A stretch of 54,197 bases of DNA from Clostridiales bacterium. Lineage in GTDB: Bacteria > Bacillota > Clostridia > Saccharofermentanales > Saccharofermentanaceae. A program made the position numbers and the translations under genes. This document shows positions 7,519-16,168 of the stretch, one piece after another (position 1 is the first letter of the stretch; each line of letters begins with the position of its first letter). The stretch covers positions 1 to 54,197 of the forward strand of contig JAFZWN010000048.1 in NCBI GenBank assembly GCA_017617295.1. Reading direction: 5' to 3'. The notes under the pieces were generated by a model, which worked only from the letters and a program-made list of their open reading frames with translations, had not been told where the DNA came from and did not search any database.

Positions 7519-9465
7519 ATGCTCGAAAAGATAAAAGAATGGCTCGGACTCGACAGACAGAGTCCGTATGTTAGACAATACTTTGAGGCCAGCAATGCCA
7601 GGTCAAGTATCTACATGTCAGTCATTATCATCGCACTTGAGTCATGGATGATAATAAGCCTTTACAGTATCCTTATGGGCGATGACGGTCAGAAGTCCGT
7701 CAGCTGGATAATCTCACATCTTATCTGTTATATACTCCTTCTCGCAGCGGGTATAATGACGCTATTCTATGCGGAACGCTTCTTAAGGACCGGGGCGAGT
7801 CACAGTAAATACGGTCAGATATCGCTTTTTATATTCTCGGTGGTCTGTTTTGTCTTTGGTATCTATATATCGTATCTTGATTACAGCAAGGGCGAACAGA
7901 TACTGACCCTGGTCACCATGGCTATGTTCGTCGTGTGCGTTCTGGTCTGGCGTCCGATCGTGTCCGGCACCATGCTCACGGTGGCATTTGTAGTCTTCTA
8001 TATCCTCATGAGGCGCGAGGGTCCCGTATCCAGAGCGACAAATATCAATTTCTTTATCATGTGGATATCCCTCTTTGTCACGAGCATAAGTATCTACAGG
8101 CAGAAAAAGACCGAGGCGATGAAGGATGAGAGTCTCGAGAGTGCAAACGAGCATCTCAGGAAGATGGCTCTGATAGATGAGCTTACAGGTCTCGCGAGCA
8201 TGCCGTTCTTTATGAAGAGGGCTTCCGAGATCCTTTCCGAGAAAGATGTGAAATTACAGAACAAGATCTTTCTCTATCTTGATATAGAGAACTTCAAAGC
8301 GATAAACGAGAAGTACGGTTTTGAATCCGGAAACGCTTTCCTTATCAAGTTTGCCAATACTGCAGTGGACACTTTTGCAGACGGCCTGATCGCCAGACAG
8401 AGCGATGACCACTTCTTTATCCTTACCGATAAGATCGGATGCAATGACAGGCTCGCGGCATTAAGATCCGTTCTTTATGACTTCGGAGACGAAGCGACTC
8501 AGATCGGTCTTAAGACCGGCGGATATGTTCCCGAAGCGAGGGACTGCGATATTTCAGTAGCCTGCGACCGCGCCAGATATGCATGTAACAGCATAAAGAA
8601 GCATTACGAGTGCGACTTCAGGGAATACGACGCCGACATGGAACAGGACTTCAGCATGAAGCAGTATATCGTCAACAATGTCGATCTGGCGCTGGACCGC
8701 GGCGATATAAAAGTCTACTATCAGCCGGTGGTCTGGGCCAAGAACCGCAAGCTCTGCGGCTACGAGGCATTGGCTAAATGGGAAGACGAGAAGTACGGTT
8801 TTATCTCACCCGGTATCTTTATACCTATCCTTGAGGAATACAGACAGGTGCATAAGCTCGACATGATCGTTGTGGATACGGTATGCAAGGATCTCCGGAT
8901 GCTCATGGACAGGAATCTTCCCACGGTACCGGTATCTCTGAACTTTTCAAGGCTCGACTTTGAGCTTACCGATGTTGTCGAGATACTGGAGAGCTGTGTT
9001 AACCAATACGATATCCCGAGGGATTATATCCATGTCGAGGTAACTGAGAGTGCCCTGTCGGGCAGGCTCGATTTCCTCAAGGGATATCTGGACCGGCTCA
9101 GGAATCTCGGATATCCCCTGTGGCTTGATGATTTCGGTTCGGGATTCTCGTCTCTTAATGTCCTTAAGGATTTTGAATTTGATGTATTGAAGATAGATAT
9201 GGTATTCCTTTCGAGCTTCAAGTCCCACGAGGTGAAGACAAAGGCCATCCTGAAGAATATCGTTACTCTTGCCAGGGATATCGGGATGAACACTCTGACA
9301 GAGGGCGTCGAGACCTCGGAGGAGGCGGCTTTCCTTAACAGCATCGGATGCGAGAGACTGCAGGGTTATCTGTTCGGAAAGGCCATGCCGCTTAAGGATG
9401 CCCAGATCAAGATCGCAGCGGGAACGCTGCCGGTATCAGAGGAGTTTCTTAACGGAGCCGGATGA
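7519..9465 (+). CDS. Membrane GGDEF/EAL protein, probable c-di-GMP phosphodiesterase
   Basis: A 648-residue signalling protein. Residues about 30-195 hold several hydrophobic membrane segments, so sensing is likely at or in the membrane. A GGDEF domain follows (about 220-375), but its signature is SDDHF at 295-299, so cyclase activity is unlikely. The EAL domain (about 400-635) retains YEALAKW at 415-421, the glutamate of HVEVTESAL, DDFGSG starting at Asp537, the lysine of LKIDM and EGVET. This pattern fits an active phosphodiesterase that degrades cyclic di-GMP, with the GGDEF half perhaps binding GTP. It starts 29 bases after nrdG behind a GGGGGG ribosome site, so it may be co-transcribed with nrdDG. 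Confidence 0.88.
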   Translation: MLEKIKEWLGLDRQSPYVRQYFEASNARSSIYMSVIIIALESWMIISLYSILMGDDGQKSVSWIISHLICYILLLAAGIMTLFYAERFLRTGASHSKYGQISLFIFSVVCFVFGIYISYLDYSKGEQILTLVTMAMFVVCVLVWRPIVSGTMLTVAFVVFYILMRREGPVSRATNINFFIMWISLFVTSISIYRQKKTEAMKDESLESANEHLRKMALIDELTGLASMPFFMKRASEILSEKDVKLQNKIFLYLDIENFKAINEKYGFESGNAFLIKFANTAVDTFADGLIARQSDDHFFILTDKIGCNDRLAALRSVLYDFGDEATQIGLKTGGYVPEARDCDISVACDRARYACNSIKKHYECDFREYDADMEQDFSMKQYIVNNVDLALDRGDIKVYYQPVVWAKNRKLCGYEALAKWEDEKYGFISPGIFIPILEEYRQVHKLDMIVVDTVCKDLRMLMDRNLPTVPVSLNFSRLDFELTDVVEILESCVNQYDIPRDYIHVEVTESALSGRLDFLKGYLDRLRNLGYPLWLDDFGSGFSSLNVLKDFEFDVLKIDMVFLSSFKSHEVKTKAILKNIVTLARDIGMNTLTEGVETSEEAAFLNSIGCERLQGYLFGKAMPLKDAQIKIAAGTLPVSEEFLNGAG

Positions 9466-10244
9466 GGAAAGCGATATTTTTCGATATTGACGGTACGTTA
9501 TGGGACGTAAGGAACAGGATCCCCGACAGTACGGTGAGGGCTATAAGAGAATTGAAAGCCGGAGGTAATCCGGTTTTTGTCTGCAGCGGAAGAACACGCG
9601 GATATATTACCGATCCGTATCTTTTGTCCCTCGGGTTTGACGGGATAGTCTCCGGATGCGGCACCATGGTGGAATACCGAAACGATGTCAGGTTTTACCA
9701 TAAGATAGACAGTGAACTTGCAGTTCTTGCCGTGGACACCGTAAGACGTTACGGGATGCGTCCCATTCTCGAAGGCAGGGAATATCTGTACATGGAAAGG
9801 AGCGAGTTTCAGGACGATCCGTACGGAAAAAAGCTCTTCCGTGAACTGAAAGACCGCGCCAGACCGATAGATGCCTTAAGAGGCAAATGGGAGATCAGTA
9901 AGCTCTCATGTGCCACCGAAGGATGCGATACCAGTTCTTGTTTCAGAGAGCTTGAAGGATATTTTGATTATATAGTCCATAATCCGCGCGTGACGGAGAT
10001 GGTCCCCAAAGGTTTTGACAAGGGCAGGGGACTTATCAGGGCGTGCGGGATCGCGGGGATACCGCCTTCGGAAAGCATTGCTTTCGGTGACAGCGTCAAT
10101 GATCTTCAGATGTTTGCCGCCGCCGGCCTCTCCGTCTGTATGGGAAACGGATCAGAGGAGGCAAAAGCGGCAGCAGACATGATAACCGACAGCCTTTTTG
10201 ACGACGGTATATATAATGCCGTTAAGACTCTGGGTCTTATCTGA
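9462..10244 (+). CDS. HAD-superfamily Cof-type (IIB) phosphatase
   Basis: A soluble 260-residue HAD hydrolase of the Cof/YbiV type, which removes phosphate from sugar phosphates or similar small molecules. The four HAD motifs are visible: DIDGTLWD at residues 8-15 with the nucleophile Asp8, SGRTR near 45, the lysine of KGFDKGRGL, and GDSVND near 208. A cap domain lies between motifs two and three. It overlaps the upstream EAL gene by four bases, so the two are translationally coupled. Its last eight bases overlap the convergent LysR gene. The substrate cannot be told from sequence. Confidence 0.88.
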   Translation: MRKAIFFDIDGTLWDVRNRIPDSTVRAIRELKAGGNPVFVCSGRTRGYITDPYLLSLGFDGIVSGCGTMVEYRNDVRFYHKIDSELAVLAVDTVRRYGMRPILEGREYLYMERSEFQDDPYGKKLFRELKDRARPIDALRGKWEISKLSCATEGCDTSSCFRELEGYFDYIVHNPRVTEMVPKGFDKGRGLIRACGIAGIPPSESIAFGDSVNDLQMFAAAGLSVCMGNGSEEAKAAADMITDSLFDDGIYNAVKTLGLI

Positions 10245-11118
10245 ATCCGGTCTTTAAGTATCCGACGAACAGATCAAGGGACGGCAGACTGACCTGTCTG
10301 CGCCTTACAGCCATCGCCGAAGTGATCGATACTTTAGGTGCGAAATAGAGCATGGAGAATCTTTCAGTGTTTATAAAGGGTTCTGTCTCCTGCGGTATAA
10401 AGGCCGTTCCTAGTCCTGCTTCGACCATCGACAGACATGTATCGAGATCGGTATACCAGTGTACCGCTCCCGGGACATATCCGCTTTCCTCGAAGGTCTT
10501 ATGGATCTCGGTCGCACAGTTCTTTTCAAAAGGGAGGATAACAGGTTTGCCTGCCAGATCCTTCGGATTCAGAAAGTTTCTGGAAGCCTCTTCGCGGTCT
10601 GAGGGGATCAGTAACCCGAGTCTGTGATCTTTTGAAGCCGAAACGGGCTGAAGGAGGTTCCCCGCCTGGGAGCTTAGGGTAAGCGCGATATCGGCTTTGC
10701 CTTTATCCACATATGAAGCGATCTCATTTCCCGGGACCGAGACCAGTTCAAAAGATATCTTCGGATAAAGGTCGGTGAATCCCTTTATTACCGGAGTAAG
10801 GATACAGGATGGAAGGATATCACGGCATGCAATCGTGATAAGCCCGGTCGCCTTATCCGAGAATGACGCCATCTTCTGGTCCAGGAGCAGAAAACCGTCC
10901 AGATTCCTGTCGAGATAATCCCAGAGATACTTCCCGGCTTCAGACATGGTCGCAGGTCTTTTGTCAGGGACAAACAGCGAGACGTTCATCTCCGACTGGA
11001 GATACGAGAGTCTCTTGGTGAGCGCAGGCTGGGTTATACCGATCCTGGCAGCAGCACTCCTGTAACTGCCGCACTCACCCATGATGTAAAATGCCTTCAG
11101 TTTTTCAATGTCCGCCAT
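10237..11118 (-). CDS. LysR-family transcriptional regulator
   Basis: A 293-residue regulator. The N-terminal winged helix-turn-helix (residues about 1-60) has the LysR pattern YRSAAARIGITQPALTKRLS. Residues about 90-290 form the periplasmic-binding-like effector domain, reading RDILPSCILTPVIKGF onwards. I chose ATG 11118 because AAGAAGG lies five bases upstream; a GTG two codons further out would touch that site. The gene on the same strand upstream (Sel1-repeat protein) ends 34 bases away, and the convergent phosphatase overlaps it by eight bases. The target genes and ligand are unknown. Confidence 0.88.
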   Translation of the reverse strand: MADIEKLKAFYIMGECGSYRSAAARIGITQPALTKRLSYLQSEMNVSLFVPDKRPATMSEAGKYLWDYLDRNLDGFLLLDQKMASFSDKATGLITIACRDILPSCILTPVIKGFTDLYPKISFELVSVPGNEIASYVDKGKADIALTLSSQAGNLLQPVSASKDHRLGLLIPSDREEASRNFLNPKDLAGKPVILPFEKNCATEIHKTFEESGYVPGAVHWYTDLDTCLSMVEAGLGTAFIPQETEPFINTERFSMLYFAPKVSITSAMAVRRRQVSLPSLDLFVGYLKTGFR

Positions 11119-11151
11119 ACACACCTTCTTTCAGGCCCCCCTCAGGCTCTT

Positions 11152-12732
11152 TCATTCAGGTCTGCTGATCGTATATTTTTTGGCCTTTATCCGAGCCACG
11201 GGCCTCCCGTTGAACAGGAACAGCAATATGTCGTCCTTAAGCTCCACTCCGTCGAAAACAAAAGCATCGGCGTCTTTTCCCGGGAGCTCCACATATTCTG
11301 CTTCTGTTACCGTGAACGATATCTTGTCAGTCAGTTCACAGCATCCGAAATTGATGTGCGTTAATAATGATTTGTCAGGCTCTTTGTAAGGACTGGCGAG
11401 CCTTCGGACATTGATCCTTATCTTTCCGCTCTTGAATTTCTTCATCTTAAGAAGATAGTTGCTGTAGCCGGAATCGTTTACGAATTCCATAAGCGGTTCA
11501 GGAATACTGCAGCTATAGGATCTCTTATATTCTTTGTATTTATACTGACCCGCGGACAATGCATGGTCGATCTTTTTTCTTAAAAGGGGACTTACGGAAT
11601 TCCTGGAATAGGCAAACCTGGCCTGGATAAGATATCTCCTGTTCTTAAATCCCATAAAGTCCTTGATATAGGGATTTCGGTCAAGCCGCTCGGTCTCGGC
11701 CATCTCGTAGGCGACCTCAGCCAGCTTGGATTCCGGGTCCTCCTCTTCGAACCGCTCTTTCTCGTGGTAATAGAGCTGTTCGAGAATACTGTATGCGACA
11801 AGGGGAGATCTGGCGACATATGAGCCGTCAAACAGCATCCTCGACAGCATCAGCTTGGATTCGGTCACTCCGAACTGCGAGGCTGCGGAATAGTAGAAGA
11901 AGGCGGTCTTATAGTCCGGGATCCCTTTGCTCAGTTCACCGTGGTAATGCATATATCCCAAAGTGTTTGCTGCATATCCGACGCTCCCTTTCTTCCAGAG
12001 GAGTTCGAGGCATTCCGCCGCGGCCTCAAAATCACACTGATAGATAGAGTTGCCTCCGTAACAGGCATAACCCTTTATCTTAAGCGCAAGGAGATTTCCG
12101 CGGTCCGCCAGTTCATCCGTAAACGCACGGAAAAGCGTTCTGATCTCGTCATCGCAGTCCTGAAGGATCAGGTCATTGTCGTATTCCGCTATGAAAGCTT
12201 CCTTTATCGGATCCACATACCTTCTTATTACCGGAGACATACCGATATCCTCTTCGTGCCAGTCTATCATGCGGACGATATCCTCCAGACTGACGAGATC
12301 TGACAGGGGACGGTCGGGATCGTAAGGAACATCAAAGACATTATTGGTCTTGCCGAATTCCATTATGGCCCAGAGAGTGATATCATCGTCGCTCTCCGGC
12401 AGTTCCTTCATATTGTATATACCATCGGGATCACCGGTGACCTCCTTGAAAAGGTCGGGCAATCCCAGGCTCTCCTTAAAGAAGATGTGGAGGGGCTCCC
12501 ACCATTCGAACATGAATTCTGACACTTTCATGTCGGATTCGATGCACCTTAAGGCGGCATTACGCATATCTTCGGTGGTTAGCTTGTGATAGGAATCACA
12601 TATTACTTTACGGGGATCGATCCTGTCGCATGTGATGGCACAGATGTCGCTCCATTTCCTGTCCATAGAGGCAAATGCCTTTAATGTGTCCGATGAAATG
12701 TAGATCGGTGATATATTCACGTAATCTTTCAT
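11152..12732 (-). CDS. Sel1-like repeat protein, function unknown
   Basis: A 526-residue protein with no signal peptide. The central part (about 215-330) shows Sel1/TPR-like helical repeats, for example AANTLGYMHYHGELSKGIPDY followed by YYSAASQFGVTESKLMLSRM. Such repeats usually bind other proteins. The N-terminal 210 residues are acidic and match no family I recognise. The C-terminal 90 residues look beta-rich. The ATG at 12732 is preceded by GGGGGACGG. It is transcribed divergently from the DUF4236 gene and sits just ahead of the LysR gene on the same strand. Confidence 0.6.
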   Translation of the reverse strand: MKDYVNISPIYISSDTLKAFASMDRKWSDICAITCDRIDPRKVICDSYHKLTTEDMRNAALRCIESDMKVSEFMFEWWEPLHIFFKESLGLPDLFKEVTGDPDGIYNMKELPESDDDITLWAIMEFGKTNNVFDVPYDPDRPLSDLVSLEDIVRMIDWHEEDIGMSPVIRRYVDPIKEAFIAEYDNDLILQDCDDEIRTLFRAFTDELADRGNLLALKIKGYACYGGNSIYQCDFEAAAECLELLWKKGSVGYAANTLGYMHYHGELSKGIPDYKTAFFYYSAASQFGVTESKLMLSRMLFDGSYVARSPLVAYSILEQLYYHEKERFEEEDPESKLAEVAYEMAETERLDRNPYIKDFMGFKNRRYLIQARFAYSRNSVSPLLRKKIDHALSAGQYKYKEYKRSYSCSIPEPLMEFVNDSGYSNYLLKMKKFKSGKIRINVRRLASPYKEPDKSLLTHINFGCCELTDKISFTVTEAEYVELPGKDADAFVFDGVELKDDILLFLFNGRPVARIKAKKYTISRPE

Positions 12733-12807
12733 TCTGCCGTCCCCCTGATTACAGTTTACCTTTTTTGCCTGAAAATAAAAAGTATTTTATATTACAGGAT
12801 CAAAACA

Positions 12808-12816
12808 TGTTACAAT
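12808..12816 (+). promoter_or_regulatory. Extended -10 promoter element for the DUF4236 gene
   Basis: TGTTACAAT (12808-12816) is an extended -10 element (TGn plus TACAAT). I see no good -35 box, which extended -10 promoters can lack. Transcription would start near 12823, about 30 bases before the ATG, with GGAGGA in between. Confidence 0.45.
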
Positions 12817-12854
12817 ATGTGTACCGAACTATTTTACCAGCGGAGGATACCGAT

Positions 12855-13874
12855 ATGGGACTTAATTTCAGAAAGAGTATTACAATTTTACCCGGTGTCA
12901 GGCTTAACCTCAGTAAGGGAGGCGTCAGTGCCAGCTTCGGAAAGAAGGGCATCAGACAGTCGATAAGTACGACGGGCCGTGCCACCACCACTTTGGGTAT
13001 CCCCGGTACGGGAATCTACTATACCAAGCAGACCAATGTCAAGAAACTTGCCAAGAAGGCAAAAGAGAAGTTCATAGACAAGGATAAGGACAAGGAAAAG
13101 GCCAAGGCCGGGAATGTTGCTTCGGAGGCAGAGGAGCAGAAGGCTGTAGCTGCCAAGAGCGCGGTCTCGCAGGAGCAGATCGAACAGAACAATAATGAAG
13201 TGGCAGAGTATAACGAGTATGTCGATTCCATAAGATCCGTCCACAAGGCTTCTGACGGAGCGATCGACTGGATGGCTCTCAAAAACGGCGAAGTTCCTTC
13301 GAACATTGTCAGAGGAAGTGAGGAATACAGGGAATGGACCGATCTTCAGAAGTTCGCGGAGCGCGTTACCGCAGGGGATATCGACAGCTACTTTGAGATC
13401 ATTGATGAAGTAAAGCCTTTCGATGACCTCCTCGAGTTCGGCTCCAATTTCCAGGTCGGAACGGACGATCCTTCGAAGATGGAAGTCGAGTTCAGGATAA
13501 TGTCCGCCGATGTCGTTCCCAATGTCGAGCCGGTCCTTAAAGCAAACGGAGATCTCTCACAGAAGGAGCTTTCCAAGACGGCTTATTACGATCTCGTTCA
13601 GGACTATGTTTCAAGTACCACTATCCGTATCGCCAGGGATACGTTTGCTCTGCTTCCCGTTGATACCGTTATAGTTCACGCGGTCGACAACATCCTCAAT
13701 ACGGCAACAGGCTACGAAGAGGAGACTACACTTCTCTCCGTTAAGTTCACCAGAGCGGGTCTCATGGCTCTCAATATGGCTATGGTCGATCCTTCCGATG
13801 CCCTGTCGCAGTTCGAGCACAACATGAAGTTCAAAAAGACTGCCGGCTTCGATCCCGTTAACAGGCTTTCTTAA
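12855..13874 (+). CDS. DUF4236 domain-containing protein
   Basis: A 339-residue protein whose first 60 residues match the DUF4236 family: MGLNFRKSITILPGVRLNLS, then GGVSASFG and a TTLGIPGTGIYY end. Family function is unknown. Residues about 65-130 are a charged, lysine- and glutamate-rich region likely to form a coiled coil. The remaining 200 residues show no domain I recognise; they include a segment (about 190-300) that looks like a mixed alpha/beta fold. ATG 12855 is chosen because GGAGGA lies eight bases upstream and DUF4236 proteins begin MGL/MGF. A GC-rich terminator follows the stop. Confidence 0.78.
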   Translation: MGLNFRKSITILPGVRLNLSKGGVSASFGKKGIRQSISTTGRATTTLGIPGTGIYYTKQTNVKKLAKKAKEKFIDKDKDKEKAKAGNVASEAEEQKAVAAKSAVSQEQIEQNNNEVAEYNEYVDSIRSVHKASDGAIDWMALKNGEVPSNIVRGSEEYREWTDLQKFAERVTAGDIDSYFEIIDEVKPFDDLLEFGSNFQVGTDDPSKMEVEFRIMSADVVPNVEPVLKANGDLSQKELSKTAYYDLVQDYVSSTTIRIARDTFALLPVDTVIVHAVDNILNTATGYEEETTLLSVKFTRAGLMALNMAMVDPSDALSQFEHNMKFKKTAGFDPVNRLS

Positions 13875-13889
13875 AGCAGAATAACTTCA

Positions 13890-13919
13890 GGGGGGCGCTT
13901 TTGAAGAGCCCCCCTTTTT
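13890..13919 (+). terminator. Rho-independent terminator after the DUF4236 gene
   Basis: A seven-pair GC stem, GGGGGGC at 13890-13896 and GCCCCCC at 13908-13914, is followed by five T. It lies 16 bases after the stop codon of the DUF4236 gene. Confidence 0.88.
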
Positions 13920-13929
13920 CTTCTTAGAG

Positions 13930-14035
13930 TTATCACGCAAAACATCACAAAAACACGGTCGTTTTGGTGATAAATTGCGATAATCTTGCAGATTATCACA
14001 AAAACATGCTGCTTGTTGTGATAATTTGCGTGATA
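13930..14035. repeat. Nested tandem hairpin repeat between convergent genes
   Basis: An outer perfect 11-base inverted repeat, TATCACGCAAA at 13931-13941 and TTTGCGTGATA at 14025-14035, encloses three hairpins. The first pairs ATCACAAAAAC (13944-13954) with GTTTTGGTGAT (13961-13971), ten of eleven pairs. The second pairs GATAATC (13979-13985) with GATTATC (13991-13997). The third pairs ATTATCACAA (13992-14001) with TTGTGATAAT (14016-14025). The first and third also form a direct repeat with a 51-base period (ATCACAAAAACA..., then GTGATAA.TTTGCG). It lies between the ends of two convergent genes, so it may be a repetitive extragenic palindrome, a bidirectional terminator or a protein-binding array. 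Confidence 0.75.
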
Positions 14036-14043
14036 GTTGTTTT

Positions 14044-15297
14044 TTACAGAGTATCAAACACCGTGGTGTCCCGCTTCTGCTGCAGCCGCAGCCAGTATCC
14101 CGCGGTCATCGAGGATATCATGGTCGTTATGATAAGGACAGTAAAGAATTCGATGCTGATGATGTTATAGGAATAGGCTACGGTGGCAAGGACTATCCCC
14201 GGACCTCCTCTTGCATTCATCGTGACCGCAAAATTGATGCGGGTTGCCCTTTTGAGCCCGGAGAAAAGCATCATGAACCAGGTGCCCAGGAACTCGAGGC
14301 CGAAGGCTATGCCGAAGAACATAAGGAACCTGACGATATCAAAATCGTGGATGACATTGAGCTTGAGGCCGACCAGAGCGAAATATACCGGAACAAAGAA
14401 CGAGAATGAGATCTTCTCGAGGAATGACATGCGTTCCTTTGTATCTCCCTCTTTGCCGAAGACCGCTTTTACGGCATATCCGACGACAAAGGCGGAATAC
14501 ATTATATTGATCCCCGCAAGATACAAAAGCCCGCAGGTCATAAGAAGAGCCGCAAAGCACAATGTGTAAAAGGTCGTGCTCTTAAGAGATGTCCTGACCT
14601 TTTTGGCGAACTTCGAGAATACTGCGATCAGGACGAAGATACCGAGTGTCATAAAGACGATCAAAAGCATCGACAGCAGATCGATCTCTCCGGAGGATGC
14701 TATCCTGGTCGCCACGTTAAGGAGGATCCACAGAAGAAGATCCTGGAATGTCGATACGGTAAGGACGGTATCGGAGAAAGTCGTATTCATTATCCCCATA
14801 TCAAAGAAGATCTTCGAGATAACGGGGATGGATGTAATGGCGACACCTATAGCGAATACCAGTTTGTAACAGACATCATTTCCCGCAGTTCCGATAAAGG
14901 CGTCACGGAATAATCCGAAGAACGGGATGCTCCCGAGCATCGGGATCACAGTTGCGCCGAAAAACACCAGGCTTATGGTCTTGGCGTTTTTCCGGTCTGC
15001 CTTTATGTCGGTGTTGAATCCGGACAGGAACATAAGAAAGATCAGACCCAGCTGATAAAAGATATTGAGCACCTTTCCTTCTTCGGGATATGCCATGAAG
15101 AGCTTTGAGATAAGATCCGGGAAAAAGAAATAAAGGCAGCTTCCGCCCAGTATCATGCCGCCGAGGATCTCTCCCACCACGCGGGGGCCCTTGATCTTTT
15201 CCAGTAAAGATCCGAAAGCAAAGGCAAAAAGCAGGAGCAGGGCCAGCGCGATCAGGGTAATGACTATATCATGTTCGGACAGAGACGCTATATTCAT
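14044..15297 (-). CDS. Cation/proton antiporter, CPA2 (KefB/NapA-like) family
   Basis: A 417-residue integral membrane protein with about 12 hydrophobic segments, matching the Na+/H+ exchanger domain of the CPA2 family. The second and third segments read VVGEILGGMILGGSCLYF and LGLIFLMFLSGFNTD, with the acidic residue typical of the family; a GGPGIVLAT signature lies near residue 375. There is no C-terminal TrkA-N or TrkA-C regulatory domain, so it is a bare transporter. The likely role is exchange of Na+ or K+ for protons in ion and pH homeostasis. It follows the exonuclease III gene by 11 bases on the same strand. Confidence 0.85.
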   Translation of the reverse strand: MNIASLSEHDIVITLIALALLLLFAFAFGSLLEKIKGPRVVGEILGGMILGGSCLYFFFPDLISKLFMAYPEEGKVLNIFYQLGLIFLMFLSGFNTDIKADRKNAKTISLVFFGATVIPMLGSIPFFGLFRDAFIGTAGNDVCYKLVFAIGVAITSIPVISKIFFDMGIMNTTFSDTVLTVSTFQDLLLWILLNVATRIASSGEIDLLSMLLIVFMTLGIFVLIAVFSKFAKKVRTSLKSTTFYTLCFAALLMTCGLLYLAGINIMYSAFVVGYAVKAVFGKEGDTKERMSFLEKISFSFFVPVYFALVGLKLNVIHDFDIVRFLMFFGIAFGLEFLGTWFMMLFSGLKRATRINFAVTMNARGGPGIVLATVAYSYNIISIEFFTVLIITTMISSMTAGYWLRLQQKRDTTVFDTL

Positions 15298-15308
15298 GGT
15301 AACTGCCT

Positions 15309-16079
15309 TCAGATATCGATATCGAGAAATATGGGACAGTGGTCTGATCCCATGATATCGCTCATCATGTCGGAGCCTTTTACCTTGTCTTTAAGTCCTT
15401 CTGTTACGAAGAAATAGTCTATCCTCCATCCGACGTTCCTTTCCCTTGCCTTTGTCTTATAAGACCACCACGTATAGCACTCGGGCTTATCGGGATAGAG
15501 CATCCTGAAAGTATCGATCAGCCCGAAGTCCCTGAACTTATCCATATATACGCGTTCTTCGGGGAGGAAGCCCGATACCTTGGAATTGGCCTTGGGATTG
15601 GACAGGTCTATCTCTTTATGAGCCGTGTTGACGTCGCCGCAGCATATAACGTTCTTTCCTTGAGACAGGAGATCCCTGACCTTATTGAGGAAGCAGTCAT
15701 AGAACTCGAGCTTGAACTTAACATACTCGTCGCCTCTTCCGCCGTTAGGGAAGTAGATATTAAATAGGACTGTATCACCGAGATCGGCCACGATCGTCCT
15801 GCCTTCGGTATCAAAACGGCTCTCTCCGAGACCAAAGGTCACTTCGGGCTTGAGATCTTCTCTTACGTAAAGCGCGGTCCCGGAATATCCCTTCCTCTCG
15901 GCAGAATAAAAATACGACTTATATCCTTTAATATCAGTGATCTCTGTCCCGAGCTGGTCCGGCTGTGCCTTTGTCTCCTGTATGCCTATGATATCGGCAT
16001 TCATATCCTTTATTATATCCGTGAATCCTTTTCCGGCGATCGCCCTGATCCCGTTTACGTTCCAGCTTACAAGTCTCAT
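15309..16079 (-). CDS. xth: Exodeoxyribonuclease III
   Basis: A 256-residue AP endonuclease and 3'-5' exonuclease of the ExoIII/ExoA family, acting in base excision repair. Family motifs appear in order: SWNVNGIRA at the start, the metal-binding IQETK near residue 35, YSGTALY, CGDVNTAH with catalytic Asp and Asn near 148, WRIDYFFV, and GSDHCPI with the catalytic Asp-His near the C-terminus. Length fits the shorter ExoA type. It is the first gene of a two-gene minus-strand unit with the antiporter and diverges from the asparaginase gene. Confidence 0.95.
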   Translation of the reverse strand: MRLVSWNVNGIRAIAGKGFTDIIKDMNADIIGIQETKAQPDQLGTEITDIKGYKSYFYSAERKGYSGTALYVREDLKPEVTFGLGESRFDTEGRTIVADLGDTVLFNIYFPNGGRGDEYVKFKLEFYDCFLNKVRDLLSQGKNVICCGDVNTAHKEIDLSNPKANSKVSGFLPEERVYMDKFRDFGLIDTFRMLYPDKPECYTWWSYKTKARERNVGWRIDYFFVTEGLKDKVKGSDMMSDIMGSDHCPIFLDIDI

Positions 16080-16111
16080 TTATCCGTACCTTTCTATATA
16101 TACTTCTTTAT

Positions 16112-16120
16112 TGTTATAAT
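16112..16120 (+). promoter_or_regulatory. Extended -10 promoter of the asparaginase gene
   Basis: TGTTATAAT (16112-16120) is a perfect -10 hexamer with the TGn extension. The -35 region (around 16092) is poor. It lies in the 89-base divergent gap between xth and the asparaginase gene and would give a leader of about 40 bases with AAAGG ahead of ATG 16169. Confidence 0.5.
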
Positions 16121-16168
16121 CTTTACTGAAAATGATTTTACACGAAAAGAAAGGCTTAGGGAAACCAT

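Noticed and set aside
8380..8440. Active diguanylate cyclase in the GGDEF/EAL protein.
   Set aside because: The signature is SDDHF in place of GGDEF, losing both glycines and the glutamate needed for catalysis.
13925..14043. A short CRISPR array.
   Set aside because: The repeated units are unequal hairpins with complementary arms and paired loops, there are only two copies, and no cas genes are near.
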